A DNA stretch of 64,000 nt from Paragemmobacter kunshanensis (GCF_011059185.1 NZ_JAALFE010000001.1:248001-312000), one strand, 5' to 3'; shown: positions 9,102-16,928, counted from the stretch's first letter. Made by a program: numbers and translations. Notes: generated by a model from the sequence alone, not told the origin.

Positions 9102-9890
9102 TCAAAGGTCGAAGGTGGCGAAGACGGGGACGTGGTCCGACGGCTGTTCCCATCCCCGGCAGGGCCGCAGGATGCGGCTGCCATGGGCGGCGGTGGCGAT
9201 GTCGGGGGTGGCCCAGACATGATCCAGCCGGCGGCCCTTGTCGGCGGCATCCCAATCGGCAGAGCGGTAGGACCACCAGGAATAGAGCAGGCCCTGGGGG
9301 ATATCCTGGCGCGTGACATCGACCCATGCCCCCGCGTCCTGGGCCTGGGCGAGGTGTTCCACCTCGATCGGGGTGTGGCTGACGATCTTCAGGAGTTGCT
9401 TGTGCGACCAGACGTCATCTTCGCGCGGGGCGATGTTCAGATCGCCCACGAGGATGGAGCGGGTGGGCCGTTCGGCATGGAAGTGATCGCGCATATGGGT
9501 GAGGAAATCGAGCTTCTGGCCGAATTTCTCGTTCTGGGTGCGGTCGGGGATGTCGCCCCCGGCGGGCACATAGCAATTGTGGATCACGACGCCGTTTTCC
9601 AGCCGCGCGGCCACGTGGCGCGCATGGCCCATGGCTGCGAAATCCATGGAACCCGCATCCTGAAGCGGCAGCTTCGAAAGGATGGCGACACCGTTGTAAC
9701 CCTTTTGCCCGCGCGCCACGATATGGCCATAGCCAAGCGCCCTGAACTGATCGAGCGGGATCTTCTCGACCGGGCTCTTGCATTCCTGAAGGCAGAGGAT
9801 ATCGGGCGTCTCTTCCTGCATGAGACGGGCGACCAGACCTTCGCGCAGGCGGACGGAATTGATGTTCCAGGTGGCGAGGGTGAAGGGCAT
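9102..9890 (-). CDS. xthA: Exodeoxyribonuclease III
   Basis: The 262-residue protein is a complete ExoIII/AP-endonuclease of the EEP fold. It begins with the A-T-W-N-I-N-S-V-R block, has the metal-binding L-Q-E-C-K (E36), the G-D150-L-N152 catalytic block and the final S-D252-H253 motif. The enzyme incises abasic sites and removes 3'-blocking groups in base-excision repair. It acts in the cytoplasm on DNA. The gene stands alone between the WGR gene (64-base gap) and a small secreted protein (69-base gap). The start is unambiguous because the first beta strand follows the Met directly. Confidence 0.96.
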   Translation of the reverse strand: MPFTLATWNINSVRLREGLVARLMQEETPDILCLQECKSPVEKIPLDQFRALGYGHIVARGQKGYNGVAILSKLPLQDAGSMDFAAMGHARHVAARLENGVVIHNCYVPAGGDIPDRTQNEKFGQKLDFLTHMRDHFHAERPTRSILVGDLNIAPREDDVWSHKQLLKIVSHTPIEVEHLAQAQDAGAWVDVTRQDIPQGLLYSWWSYRSADWDAADKGRRLDHVWATPDIATAAHGSRILRPCRGWEQPSDHVPVFATFDL

Positions 9891-9959
9891 TGCGTGCTCC
9901 GGGATCAGGGACGGCAGACCCTAGGGCCGACCGTCCCGACGCTCAAGCCCGGAGGCGGA

Positions 9960-10274
9960 TCAATCGTTGATCGTGAAGGTATTGATCTCGCAAAGGTTCT
10001 GTTCCTTGGTCGCTTCGGCACCTTCGTCGGTGACGAAACGCAGGTCGTAGTCACAGACATCGAGGCCATCGGCGATGGTCACGTCGCCTGACATGCCGGG
10101 TTCGACGGCATCGACGGTGAGGATGTTTTCGCCCCAGTTTTCTTCATCCACCGGGGAGACGTTCATCTCGACGATGGTGTGGGAACTGTCGTTGACGAGG
10201 GTGAAGACGAGATCTTCGGCAAGGGCGGGGGTGGCAAGCAGCGCCGCGAGAACAGGCGCGAAAGCGAGACGCAT
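9960..10274 (-). CDS. Small secreted protein with two cysteines, function unknown
   Basis: A 104-residue protein with a clear signal peptide (cleavage after A-L-A, about residue 19). The mature part of about 85 residues is acidic. It contains two cysteines, in V-C-D-Y-D-L-R-F and N-L-C-E-I, which could form a disulfide in the periplasm. The alternating hydrophobic pattern suggests a small beta-sandwich. Similar small exported proteins are common in Rhodobacterales, but I cannot name a family or function. The start at 10274 follows GGAG at normal spacing. The gene lies directly downstream, on the same strand, of two tandem small-RNA-like units, the nearer of which ends about 115 bases before the ATG. 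Confidence 0.75.
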   Translation of the reverse strand: MRLAFAPVLAALLATPALAEDLVFTLVNDSSHTIVEMNVSPVDEENWGENILTVDAVEPGMSGDVTIADGLDVCDYDLRFVTDEGAEATKEQNLCEINTFTIND

Positions 10275-10389
10275 GGAATACTCCACATTGAACACCGCAC
10301 GAGTCGCGGCGCCGTGGTCATACACGAATCGTGCCATTTCAGGAGGTGGAACCTGACTATACTGAAGTATCGTTCGCCCGAGGCCGCGG

Positions 10390-10439
10390 AAAAAGAAGGC
10401 CCGGGCAAGGCGCCCGGGCCGACAGTCCAACAGGGAGGT
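10390..10439 (-). ncRNA. Candidate small RNA B with intrinsic terminator
   Basis: The predicted transcript is about 50 nucleotides. Its 5' end carries an unpaired CCUCCC followed by UGUUGGACU, and it closes with a nine-pair GC hairpin (arms 10398-10406 and 10412-10420) and a U-rich tail. The 15 bases at 10424-10438 are identical to those at 10571-10585 in the second unit. A CATACA hexamer at 10446-10451 is well placed as a -10 element for a start at A10439. An FNR-type dyad is centred exactly 41.5 bases upstream. CCUCCC can pair with Shine-Dalgarno sequences, and CU-rich anti-SD sRNAs are known in Rhodobacter. Membership of any named family is not claimed. Confidence 0.55.
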
Positions 10440-10473
10440 ACAACGTGTATGATCCTGAACGGCAGATGCCGCC

Positions 10474-10487
10474 TTGACGTAAATCAA
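10474..10487 (-). promoter_or_regulatory. FNR/FnrL-type box upstream of sRNA unit B
   Basis: Minus strand reads TTGATTTACGTCAA, nine of ten matches to the TTGAT-N4-ATCAA consensus. Its centre (10480.5) is 41.5 bases before the predicted start at 10439, the class II activator position for FNR-type regulators. Oxygen-responsive control is inferred. Confidence 0.6.
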
Positions 10488-10540
10488 CATTCCGGAGGCA
10501 TCGTTTCCAGACCTGATACGACGCATGATGCGGGGCGCAG

Positions 10541-10587
10541 AAAAAAAAGGCCGGGCGCATTGCCCGGCCAAGTCCAACAGGGAGGAT
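10541..10587 (-). ncRNA. Candidate small RNA A with intrinsic terminator
   Basis: This is the first unit on the minus strand. The predicted RNA of about 47 nucleotides starts near A10587 with AUCCUCCC and continues with UGUUGGACU. It then folds an eight-pair hairpin (arms 10549-10556 and 10562-10569) followed by eight consecutive U residues, a textbook intrinsic terminator. A TTATGG hexamer at 10594-10599 fits a -10 element. The unit shares a perfect 15-base block with unit B, while the hairpin sequences differ but conserve pairing, which suggests selection on structure. A short leader RNA rather than a trans-acting sRNA is the main alternative. Confidence 0.55.
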
Positions 10588-10621
10588 GCCGTGCCATAAC
10601 CCCGACACGGCAAGGGGAACC

Positions 10622-10635
10622 TTGGGTGCGATCAA
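10622..10635 (-). promoter_or_regulatory. Weaker FNR/FnrL-type box upstream of sRNA unit A
   Basis: Minus strand reads TTGATCGCACCCAA: one perfect TTGAT half-site and a degenerate second half (three of five). Its centre, 10628.5, is again 41.5 bases before the predicted start at 10587, matching the spacing in unit B. This is the main reason to list it. Confidence 0.4.
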
Positions 10636-10684
10636 CCTCGCATGAAATCGTATATGGGAAGTGAATCCGGCGAATTTAAGTCTG

Positions 10685-11371
10685 TCACGCCACCAATCTG
10701 TAACCGCCGCTTTCGGTGACCAGCAGGCGCGCATTCGAGGGATCGGGTTCGATCTTCTGGCGCAGGCGGTAGATGTGGGTTTCCAGCGTGTGGGTGGTCA
10801 CCCCGGCGTTATAGCCCCAGACCTCATGCAGCAGCACGTCGCGGGCTACTACCCCTTGTTGCGCGCGGTAAAGGAACTTCAGGATATTGGTTTCCTTTTC
10901 CGTCAGGCGGATCTTCTTTTCCTTTTCGTCGACCAGCATCTTCTGCGCGGGCTTGAAGGTGTAGGGGCCAAGCTGGAAGATCGCGTCTTCGGATTGTTCG
11001 TGCTGGCGCAGTTGCGCCCTGATGCGCGCAAGCAACACCGGGAACTTGAATGGCTTGGTGACGTAGTCGTTCGCGCCTGCATCGAGGCCCAGGATCGTGT
11101 CTGCATCCGAATCATGCCCGGTCAGCATGAGGACCGGACATTTCACCCCACCCTTGCGCATCCGGCGGCAAAGTTCGCGGCCGTCGGTATCGGGAAGGCC
11201 GACATCGAGGATCACCAGATCGTAAAGCCCGACCTTGGCCTTTTCCATGCCTTCGGCGCCGGTGCGGGCCTCGAACACGTCGAAATCTTCGGTCATCACC
11301 AGTTGCTCGCTCAGCGCTTCGCGCAGATCGTCATCGTCATCGACCAGCAGGATCTTTCGCAGCGTGCCCAT
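10685..11371 (-). CDS. OmpR-family DNA-binding response regulator
   Basis: The 228-residue protein has an N-terminal receiver domain with acidic residues at 11-15, the phosphoacceptor D56 (in V-I-L-D-V-G), a conserved M-L-T-G-H and Y-V-T-K-P-F. A C-terminal winged-helix DNA-binding domain follows (about 130-228, ending E-S-G-G-Y-R-L). GGGAGG five bases before the ATG at 11371 fixes the start; an in-frame GTG at 11404 is less likely. No sensor kinase gene is adjacent, so it is an orphan by position. The sequence resembles the conserved single-copy OmpR-type regulators of Rhodobacterales, and CenR, an envelope regulator, is one possibility. That identification is a guess. It is divergent from ribA. 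Confidence 0.9.
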   Translation of the reverse strand: MGTLRKILLVDDDDDLREALSEQLVMTEDFDVFEARTGAEGMEKAKVGLYDLVILDVGLPDTDGRELCRRMRKGGVKCPVLMLTGHDSDADTILGLDAGANDYVTKPFKFPVLLARIRAQLRQHEQSEDAIFQLGPYTFKPAQKMLVDEKEKKIRLTEKETNILKFLYRAQQGVVARDVLLHEVWGYNAGVTTHTLETHIYRLRQKIEPDPSNARLLVTESGGYRLVA

Positions 11372-11524
11372 GGGAACCTCCCTTCGCTTCTGTTGCGAAA
11401 CCACATGCGCCCGGGTCGCGGCGGCGACAAGAATTGCAACGGCTGACTCACGCGGTCGTGTGACGCTGTGGGGAAATGTTTCAATTTTCTGCGCTTGGGC
11501 CTAGATAGGGCGGCAGAGGACATG

Positions 11525-12628
11525 ATGCCATCCACCCGCCCAACCCTTGCCCCCAATGCGATCGAACGCCTGTCCCGCGCGCGGGGTGATCTGCGCATGG
11601 GTGTTCCCGTGGTGATGACGGGGGACGGCCGCGCCATGCTGGTGGTGGCGGTGGAGGCCTTGGAGCCGGAGCGGCTGGCGGCGCTGCGGGCGCTGGGGCA
11701 GCCGGAACTGGCGCTGACGGCGCGGCGGGCAGAGACGTTGAAGACCCCCGCCTATGACGGGGATATCGCGCGGGTTCTGGTGCCCGAGGGGATGGGGGTG
11801 GAGTGGCTGCGCGCGCTGGCCGATCCGGCGGATGACCTGCGGGTGCCGTTGAAGGGGCCGCTGCGGGCCTTGCGGGACGGATCGTCGGACCTGCACCGCG
11901 CGGCGCTGCAACTGGTGAAATCGGCGCATCTTCTGCCGGCGGCGCTGCTGGTGCCGGTGGCGCATGGGCTGGCGCTGGCCGAGGAGAATTCGCTGACGCT
12001 GTTGCCCCTGGTCGAGATCATGCCGGAACTGGCGCGGATGTCGCCGCTGCATCCGGTGGTGAATGCGCGGCTGCCGATGCAGGCGGCGCAGGCGGGGCGG
12101 GTGCATATCTTCCGGCCCGAGGATGGCGGCGAGGAGCATTACGCGATCGAGATCGGGCGGCCCGACCGCAGCCAGCCGGTTCTGGCGCGGCTGCATTCGG
12201 CCTGTTTCACGGGCGATGTGCTGGGCAGCCTGAAATGCGATTGCGGGCCGCAATTGCGCGCGGCCTTGGCGCAGATGGGCGAAGAGGGGGCGGGGGTTCT
12301 GCTTTACCTCAATCAGGAAGGGCGCGGGATCGGGCTGGCGAACAAGATGCGCGCCTATTCGTTGCAGGATCAGGGGTTCGACACGGTGGAGGCGAACCAT
12401 CGCCTTGGCTTCGAGGATGACGAGAGGGATTTCCGCATCGGCGCGGGCATCCTGCGGAAGATGGGATTTTCGGCGGTGCGTCTGCTGACGAACAATCCGA
12501 AGAAGATGGCGATGATGGAATCCTGCGGAATCGCCGTGGCCGAGCGGGTGCCGCTGAAGGTGGGGCTGACGGCGCAGAATGCGGGCTATCTGGCGACCAA
12601 GGCCGCGAAATCCGGGCATCTGCTGTGA
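11525..12628 (+). CDS. ribA: GTP cyclohydrolase II with N-terminal extension
   Basis: RibA opens GTP and releases formate in the first step of riboflavin synthesis. The catalytic domain occupies about residues 190-367. It has the zinc site C227-x10-C238-x-C240 within H-S-A-C-F-T-G-D, the Q-E-G-R-G-I-G-L loop and the L-L-T-N-N-P-K-K block. The first 180 residues are an extension absent from the roughly 200-residue E. coli enzyme but typical of long alphaproteobacterial RibA proteins. It is not a functional RibB domain as far as I can see. Two ATGs lie at 11522 and 11525; the second is better spaced from GAGGA. Its TGA overlaps the GTG start of the next gene. Confidence 0.95.
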   Translation: MPSTRPTLAPNAIERLSRARGDLRMGVPVVMTGDGRAMLVVAVEALEPERLAALRALGQPELALTARRAETLKTPAYDGDIARVLVPEGMGVEWLRALADPADDLRVPLKGPLRALRDGSSDLHRAALQLVKSAHLLPAALLVPVAHGLALAEENSLTLLPLVEIMPELARMSPLHPVVNARLPMQAAQAGRVHIFRPEDGGEEHYAIEIGRPDRSQPVLARLHSACFTGDVLGSLKCDCGPQLRAALAQMGEEGAGVLLYLNQEGRGIGLANKMRAYSLQDQGFDTVEANHRLGFEDDERDFRIGAGILRKMGFSAVRLLTNNPKKMAMMESCGIAVAERVPLKVGLTAQNAGYLATKAAKSGHLL

Positions 12629-13134
12629 AGCCCAGTGATCTGGTGGTGACGCGCTGGGGCGCGCGCTTCATGGGGCGACGGTTTCCCTGTTCGGTGGGGC
12701 GGGGCGGGATCGTGCCTGCGCGCGACAAGCACGAGGGGGATGGGGCCACGCCTGCGGGCGTGCATCGGTTCGTGGGAATGCTCTATCGGCCGGATCGTCT
12801 TTCGGCATCGGAACTGCCGGATTGGGCGCTGCCCTTCGGGCCGTCGGACCTGTGGTCGGATGACAGCCGGGATCCGGATTACAACCTGATGGTCCGCGCG
12901 CCGCATGCATGGTCGCATGAGCGGCTGACGCGGCCCGATCCGATGTATGACCTGATCCTGTTGACCGATTGGAACTGGCCCCATGCCGAACCGGGGCGGG
13001 GGTCGGCCATATTCGTGCACAGCTGGCGCAGGCCCCGGCGCGGGACGGCGGGCTGCGTGGCCTTTGCGCGGCGCGACCTGCTGTGGATCGCGAACCGCAT
13101 CCGGCATGAGACGCGGTTGATCGTGCGGGGTTGA
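12625..13134 (+). CDS. L,D-transpeptidase (YkuD)-like protein
   Basis: The 169-residue protein carries the YkuD catalytic signature, with H132-S-W and a downstream T-A-G-C144-V-A block containing the nucleophilic cysteine. An early H-E-G-D-G-A-T-P-A-G segment is typical of the family. There is no signal peptide or membrane segment, so it either acts on substrate in the cytoplasm or is exported by an unrecognised route. Classical L,D-transpeptidases crosslink peptidoglycan or attach lipoprotein in the periplasm. It starts with GTG in a GTGA overlap with the ribA stop, which implies translational coupling with ribA. The coupling is seen; a functional link to flavin synthesis is not implied. Confidence 0.87.
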   Translation: MKPSDLVVTRWGARFMGRRFPCSVGRGGIVPARDKHEGDGATPAGVHRFVGMLYRPDRLSASELPDWALPFGPSDLWSDDSRDPDYNLMVRAPHAWSHERLTRPDPMYDLILLTDWNWPHAEPGRGSAIFVHSWRRPRRGTAGCVAFARRDLLWIANRIRHETRLIVRG

Positions 13135-13197
13135 TTGGCCCTTTCCAAACCGCTTTGGATTGCCTAGTCTGCGGGCGGTCATGGGGGGAGGACGATC

Positions 13198-15084
13198 ATG
13201 GCGCGCACGCCGTCCGTTGCGGATGACGAAATCTTTGACCTGCGCCTTGCGCGCAGCGCGCCGGACCTGTGGCCGATGCTGGAGGCGCTGTACGGGCAGC
13301 GCGCGGAGTATGGCGCGTTCCGCGAGGCACTGCTGAAGGCCATGCGGAAGGCTTGGAAGGACCGCGCGCCCGATCTGAAGCGGCTGGACCTGAAGCGCGA
13401 TCTGGAACCGGACTGGTTTCAGCGCAGCGACATGGCGGGCTATGTCTTCTACATCGACCGCTTTGCGGGGACGCTGTCCAAGGTTCTGGAAAAGCTGGAT
13501 TATCTGGAAGAGCTGGGCATCACCTATGTCCATTTCATGCCCTGTCTGAAGCCGCGCCCCGGTGACAGCGATGGCGGCTATTCGGTGATGGATTACCGCG
13601 CCATCAACCCCGCCTATGGAACGATGACAGAGTTCGAGGCGGTGACGGAGGAGTTGCGCAAGCGGGGGATTTCGGTCTGCATCGACCTTGTGCTGAACCA
13701 TACCGCCAAGGAACATGCCTGGGCGAAGAAGGCCGCGAAGGGGGAGGAGAAGTATCAGGACTATTACCTGATGTTCGACTCGCCCGACCTTCCAAAGCGC
13801 TATGAGGAGACGCTGGTCGAGGTGTTCCCCGACAATGCGCCGGGCAATTTCACCCATTATCCCGATTTCGGGAAATGGGTCTGGACGACGTTCAACGAAC
13901 ATCAGTGGGATCTGAACTGGGCCAATCCGCAGGTCTTTCTGGAGATCGCGGAGATCATGCTGTTCCTGGCCAATCGCGGCGTGGATGTGCTGCGGCTGGA
14001 TGCCGTGGCCTTCATGTGGAAGCGGATGGGAACGCGCTGCCAGTCAGAGCCTGAGGTGCATATGCTGTTGCAGGCCCTGCGGGCGGTCTGCCGCATCGCC
14101 TGCCCCGCCGTGCTGCATCTGGAAGAGGCCATCGTCGCGCCGGCCGAGATGCTGCCCTATCTGGGGCGCGGGAAGCATGACGGGAAAGAGGGCAATCTGG
14201 CCTATCACAACAGCCTGATGGTGCAGTTCTGGTCATCGCTGGCCACGCGCGACACGCGGTTGATGACACATGTCTTGGGGACGCATTTCCCCGACCGGCT
14301 GACCAATGCGACCTATGCCACCTATATCCGCTGCCATGACGATATCGGCTGGGCGGTGACGGATGAGGATGCGGCGGCGCTGCATCTGTCGGGGCCGGGG
14401 CATCGGGCATTCCTTTCGGATTTCTACGACGGCACCTTCCCGGGCAGTTTCGCGCGGGGGGCCTTGTTCCAGGAGAACCCGGCGACGGGGGACAAGCGGA
14501 TTTCGGGGACATTCGCCTCGCTCGCCGGGTTGGAGAAGGCGCTGGATGAGGGGGATGTCGCGGCGGCGGAACTGGCGGTGCAGCGCATCCTGATGGGGCA
14601 TGCGCTGATCGCGGCCTGGGGAGGGATTCCGCTGATCTATATGGGCGATGAACTGGCCCTGCTGAACGATCATGGCTATCGCGACGTTCCCGAACATGCG
14701 CATGACAGCCGGTGGATCCATCGGCCCCGGATGGATTGGGCGGCGGCAGAGGCGCGGCATGACGGGAGGGGCCATGGGTCGCGCCTTTGGCTGGGGGTGC
14801 GGCATATCCTGGCCCGCCGCCGCGCGACGCCCGCGCTGCATGCGGCCCATCCCATCCGGGTGGTGGGCTGCGACATGGCGCAGGTTCTGGCCTTCCGGCG
14901 TGAGGCGCCGACGGGCAACCTGCTGTGTCTGTTCAACTTTTCCGAAGGCTGGGCGCATGTATCAGAGGGCTGGGCGCGGGCGCAGGGGGCGGTGCGGATG
15001 CATGACGAATTGTCGAACCATCCGGTCGAGCTGCATCACGGCAATATCGCCCTGCCGCCCTATGCGCGGGTGTGGTTGGGGTGA
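13198..15084 (+). CDS. Amylosucrase-like glycoside hydrolase (GH13)
   Basis: Amylosucrase builds alpha-1,4-glucan from sucrose and releases fructose. The 628-residue protein has a helical N-terminal domain (1-75) and a GH13 barrel. The putative nucleophile is D268 in D-V-L-R-L-D-A-V-A-F. The acid/base is E310 in L-E-E-A-I-V, 42 residues later as in characterised amylosucrase. The third acid is D381 in R-C-H-D-D-I-G-W. Length and the C-terminal beta domain also match the family (about 630-640 residues). A sucrose hydrolase of the same subfamily is the main alternative. It stands alone, with no sucrose transporter or fructokinase in the window. GGGGAGGACG precedes the ATG. A perfect 16-base palindrome follows the stop. 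Confidence 0.85.
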   Translation: MARTPSVADDEIFDLRLARSAPDLWPMLEALYGQRAEYGAFREALLKAMRKAWKDRAPDLKRLDLKRDLEPDWFQRSDMAGYVFYIDRFAGTLSKVLEKLDYLEELGITYVHFMPCLKPRPGDSDGGYSVMDYRAINPAYGTMTEFEAVTEELRKRGISVCIDLVLNHTAKEHAWAKKAAKGEEKYQDYYLMFDSPDLPKRYEETLVEVFPDNAPGNFTHYPDFGKWVWTTFNEHQWDLNWANPQVFLEIAEIMLFLANRGVDVLRLDAVAFMWKRMGTRCQSEPEVHMLLQALRAVCRIACPAVLHLEEAIVAPAEMLPYLGRGKHDGKEGNLAYHNSLMVQFWSSLATRDTRLMTHVLGTHFPDRLTNATYATYIRCHDDIGWAVTDEDAAALHLSGPGHRAFLSDFYDGTFPGSFARGALFQENPATGDKRISGTFASLAGLEKALDEGDVAAAELAVQRILMGHALIAAWGGIPLIYMGDELALLNDHGYRDVPEHAHDSRWIHRPRMDWAAAEARHDGRGHGSRLWLGVRHILARRRATPALHAAHPIRVVGCDMAQVLAFRREAPTGNLLCLFNFSEGWAHVSEGWARAQGAVRMHDELSNHPVELHHGNIALPPYARVWLG

Positions 15085-15091
15085 TGCAAGG

Positions 15092-15128
15092 CTGACCCTG
15101 TCCCGGGTCAGGCCCGGGACAGGGTCAG
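15092..15128. repeat. Perfect 16-base palindromic stem-loop, REP-like, between convergent genes
   Basis: Arms at 15092-15107 and 15113-15128 are exact reverse complements with a TCAGG loop, centred on CCCGGG. It lies between the convergent amylosucrase and yggS genes, where it can act as a bidirectional terminator, although neither side has a clear T-run. Similar CCCGGGTCAGG-type palindromes recur between genes in many alphaproteobacterial genomes, so it may be a dispersed REP-like element. Only one copy was noticed here. Confidence 0.6.
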
Positions 15129-15132
15129 ATTA

Positions 15133-15789
15133 TCACTTCGCATAATCCCGCGCGCCGAAGATCGCGTATCCCACGCGGACATGGGTCGCGCCTGCGGCGA
15201 TGGCGGCTTCGAAATCGCTGCTCATCCCCATCGAAAGCCCCGCAAGGCCGTTGCGCGACGCCATACCTGCCAGTGCAGCAAAGTGGGGGTCTGCGGATTC
15301 GGATTCGGGCGGGATGCACATGAGGCCGGAAATCGGCAGGTCCATCGCCCGGCAGGTGGCGATGAAGCCATCCAGATCGGCAGGCAGGACGCCCGCCTTC
15401 TGCGGTTCCTCGCCGGTGTTCACCTGCACGAAAAGCTGCGGGCTGCGGCCGCGATCCTGTGCAAGCCGCGCGAGTTTTTCGGCCAGCGAGGGGCGGTCGA
15501 CGGTGTGGATGGCATCGAAAAGGTCGACGGCAAGCCTGGCCTTGTTGGTTTGCAGCGGGCCGATCATGTGAACCTGCACGGGGCCGAAGCGGGCGCGCAG
15601 GTCGGGCCATTTGGCCGCCGCCTCTTGCACGTAGTTTTCGCCGAAGACACGGTGGCCCTGTTCCAGCACCGCGACGACGCGTTCCAGGGGCTGCACCTTT
15701 GATACGGCGATCAGCGTGACCGATCCCGCCGCACGCCCCGCCGCCTGTTCCGCCTGTTGCAGGCGCGCGGTGATTTCTGCCAGTGCCAT
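15133..15789 (-). CDS. yggS: YggS/PLPBP-family pyridoxal-phosphate homeostasis protein
   Basis: The 218-residue protein is a single-domain PLP-binding TIM barrel of the YggS family. Its cofactor lysine is K31 in I-A-V-S-K, followed by F-G-E-N-Y-V-Q-E, H-M-I-G-P-L-Q-T-N-K and the closing S-M-G-M-S-S-D and V-R-V-G-Y-A-I-F-G blocks. Family members bind PLP without known catalysis and control vitamin B6 pools and amino-acid balance. The gene is monocistronic, convergent with the amylosucrase gene across the perfect palindrome, and its start is separated from the porin terminator by about 60 bases. Confidence 0.95.
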   Translation of the reverse strand: MALAEITARLQQAEQAAGRAAGSVTLIAVSKVQPLERVVAVLEQGHRVFGENYVQEAAAKWPDLRARFGPVQVHMIGPLQTNKARLAVDLFDAIHTVDRPSLAEKLARLAQDRGRSPQLFVQVNTGEEPQKAGVLPADLDGFIATCRAMDLPISGLMCIPPESESADPHFAALAGMASRNGLAGLSMGMSSDFEAAIAAGATHVRVGYAIFGARDYAK

Positions 15790-15850
15790 GATGCCCTCCG
15801 TCCTTGCCGCATCAGAATCATAGCGCCGCGCGGATTGGAAGCGAGGAACG

Positions 15851-15878
15851 AAAAAGGGCGGGCCAAGGCCCGCCCTTT
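15851..15878 (-). terminator. Intrinsic terminator of the first porin gene
   Basis: Twelve-base arms (15853-15864 and 15867-15878, AAAGGGCGGGCC and its complement) form a GC stem about 20 bases beyond the porin stop, and on the minus strand a run of five T follows. A strong terminator fits a highly expressed outer-membrane protein. Confidence 0.85.
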
Positions 15879-15896
15879 CCGATGATCCGGGAGGGA

Positions 15897-16928
15897 TCAG
15901 AACGACAGGCCGAGGCCGATCGAGTACTGCTGCTGCGCGCCCGGGGTGACGCCATCGACGTCGTTACCGTAGCCAGCCATGACGACGGCACCGCCGCCCA
16001 GATCGTAGTTCACGGCCAGACCGTAGGACTTCACCTTCGGCAGAGCGGCGGTCTTGGATTCGCCGTAGTTGGCGGTCATCGACAGTGCGCCGGTGGTGTA
16101 GGTCAGACCCAGACCCGTGCGCTTGGTGTCCGCGCCAACGTCGGGCGACGTCTTGCTGTAGCCGATCATGCCCGAGAAGCCACCCGCAAAGGTTGCGCCG
16201 ACCGAAGCACCGACGACATCGCCATTCGAGATGGCAGCAGCCTGAGCAGCAACGTCATCCGCCGTGCCATTGATCCCGTCCGGGCCAGGGCCACCGGCAT
16301 GAGCCGCACGGTTGGTGATCGCACCAGCCATGTAGCCAAGGCCGAAGCGCAGGTCGGTGCCGCCGAAGTTGGCGGAGTAGGTCGCACCGATGCCGACGTT
16401 GTCATCAGCGGTCACACCACCGAGAACGGCAGCGTTGCCGTTGTTGGCCTGCTCGTAGGACAGGGCCACGCCGAAATCGCCGAACGAATACTCGTAGCGG
16501 ACGATCTGGCCGTCATGCGAACCGTCGAAGCCGTTGGCGTTGAAATAGGCGACGTGGGTGGTGTGGTCATCGCCCATCGAGGTGAGCGAGCCCGCATCCT
16601 GAACGGCCCAATCGAAGGCGCCATCGGTGTCGCCCATGGTGATTCTACCAAAGGCACCCGACACGAACACGGTGGTGCCCGAGTCATCGCCAGCGGCGAC
16701 GTTGGTTTCGTCCAGGTCGATCGCCGCGCCGAAGGACAGGCCGCCGTCGGTTTCGCCCGACATGGTGAAGGTCACTTCAACGTCCTGGTGGAACTGGGTG
16801 GTGGTTTTCCCAGCGGCGTTTTCCGTCGCCAGGATGCCCATTTCGGCATAACCGGTCACGGCCACTTCGGCGGCAGCGAACCCGGCGGTGCCAGCCAGCA
16901 TGGTGGTCGCCAGCAGTACCTTTTTCAT
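15897..16928 (-). CDS. Rhodobacter-type outer-membrane porin, copy 1
   Basis: The 343-residue protein has a signal peptide (1-20, ending A-A-A before E-V-A-V-T-G-Y-A-E-M-G). Its length and Gly/Asp/Tyr-rich alternating strands suit a 16-stranded trimeric porin, ending in the outer-membrane targeting pattern Y-S-I-G-L-G-L-S-F. The loop with G-D-D-S-G-T-T-V-F-V-S-G-A-F-G is shared word for word with the second porin 3.5 kb away. AGGAGAA stands before the ATG at 16928, and an intrinsic terminator follows. Compared with copy 2 it has longer central loops (A-G-G-P-G-P-D-G-I-N-G region near residue 205). It mediates passive diffusion of small solutes across the outer membrane. Confidence 0.92.
   Translation of the reverse strand: MKKVLLATTMLAGTAGFAAAEVAVTGYAEMGILATENAAGKTTTQFHQDVEVTFTMSGETDGGLSFGAAIDLDETNVAAGDDSGTTVFVSGAFGRITMGDTDGAFDWAVQDAGSLTSMGDDHTTHVAYFNANGFDGSHDGQIVRYEYSFGDFGVALSYEQANNGNAAVLGGVTADDNVGIGATYSANFGGTDLRFGLGYMAGAITNRAAHAGGPGPDGINGTADDVAAQAAAISNGDVVGASVGATFAGGFSGMIGYSKTSPDVGADTKRTGLGLTYTTGALSMTANYGESKTAALPKVKSYGLAVNYDLGGGAVVMAGYGNDVDGVTPGAQQQYSIGLGLSF

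Larger units (their letters stand above)
10275..10684. other. 410-base region without a protein gene; holds two sRNA-like repeats
   Basis: No credible protein frame is present. Read on the minus strand, the region contains two copies of the same module: an FNR-type dyad, a promoter -10-like hexamer, a pyrimidine-rich CCTCCC tract followed by TGTTGGACT, and a strong GC hairpin with a T-run. The remaining 115 bases next to the secreted-protein gene are its leader, and an isolated CCTCCTGAAA tract occurs there. The bases just before 10684 separate the module from the 3' end of the response-regulator gene. Confidence 0.7.

Noticed and set aside
10441-10613. A 217-residue reading of the secreted protein extending to 10613
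   Set aside because: The extension would run through the sRNA-like hairpins and T-runs, and the clear signal peptide begins only at 10274.
11468-11524. Longer N-terminus for RibA starting at 11468
   Set aside because: The extra 19 residues have no ribosome site in front of their start, whereas GAGGA is well spaced from the ATG at 11525.
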